DNA of 11,999 nucleotides from DASRTE01 sp035253685 (GTDB lineage Bacteria > Actinomycetota > Actinomycetes > Jiangellales > Jiangellaceae): positions 1 to 11,999 of the forward strand of contig DATFBR010000166.1 of NCBI GenBank assembly GCA_035253685.1. The letters are read 5' to 3'. Positions 11,991 through 11,999 of the stretch are shown here, piece after piece. The notes beneath the pieces were generated by a model that made no database searches, was not told where the DNA came from, and worked only from the letters and a program-made list of their open reading frames with translations. Position numbers and translations under genes: made by a program. Positions within the stretch are counted from its first letter, which is position 1; each line of letters begins with the position of its first letter.

Positions 11991-11999
11991 GACCGCCGG

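Noticed and set aside
11918..11992. A 24-codon plus-strand frame after the last gene
   Set aside because: No Shine-Dalgarno sequence or recognisable content, and it runs through the terminator-like hairpin.

Overview
The window is about 70% G+C, gene-dense and coding on both strands. It reads as actinobacterial chromosome, most likely Pseudonocardia or another Pseudonocardiaceae. The reasons are a class E sortase, a CysO-type sulfur carrier, a DUF3263 protein beside a LytR_C protein, an actinobacterial OtsA/OtsB pair, a SoxR with its Fe-S cysteines, and several probably leaderless genes. The genus is inferred from remembered family resemblance, not from a search. I see no mobile element, tRNA, rRNA or CRISPR array; this looks like ordinary core or near-core chromosome.

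Layout. (1) 183-1001 (+) is a luciferase-like flavin/F420 oxidoreductase whose 5' end looks frameshifted. It converges on a cold-shock protein gene (1118-1318, -), with a strong hairpin between them at 1065-1099. (2) Divergent from the cold-shock gene is a two-gene unit (+): class E sortase (1483-2211) and a 51-residue membrane protein (2211-2366). (3) On the minus strand, 4074 down to 2373 forms one sulfur-metabolism unit: a SAM-I (S-box) riboswitch, a zinc-ribbon threonine-synthase-like PLP enzyme, and an overlapping ubiquitin-fold sulfur carrier ending in Gly-Gly. (4) 4198-5459 (+) is a translationally coupled pair: a very small putative zinc metalloprotease (HEARH) and an aldose 1-epimerase-like protein. 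(5) 7925 down to 5475 (-) holds a DUF3263 protein, a LytR_C membrane protein, trehalose-6-phosphate phosphatase (otsB) and a dienelactone-hydrolase-family protein. Trehalose-6-phosphate synthase (otsA, 8065-9462, +) diverges from this cluster. (6) 9468-9740 (-) is a small acidic hypothetical, divergent from soxR (9902-10357, +). It is followed by a putative lipoprotein (10388-11206, +) and an unrecognised protein with a conserved-looking core and a disordered tail (11281-11904, +). A terminator-like hairpin closes the window.

The most interesting unit is region 3. A SAM riboswitch makes little sense for threonine synthesis. A threonine-synthase-fold enzyme acts on O-phosphohomoserine, and its partner is a CysO-like carrier that can hold sulfur as a C-terminal thiocarboxylate. 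Together with the SAM switch this suggests a protein-thiocarboxylate-dependent route to homocysteine and methionine. It would be the one-carbon-longer analogue of mycobacterial CysM/CysO cysteine synthesis from O-phosphoserine. The riboswitch P1 helix runs into the Shine-Dalgarno sequence, so control is probably translational.

Secondary themes are three promoters with the same TAnnnT-N6-ATG geometry, alternative hairpins in the cold-shock leader, and an otsA/otsB pair built around envelope and DNA-binding-like genes.
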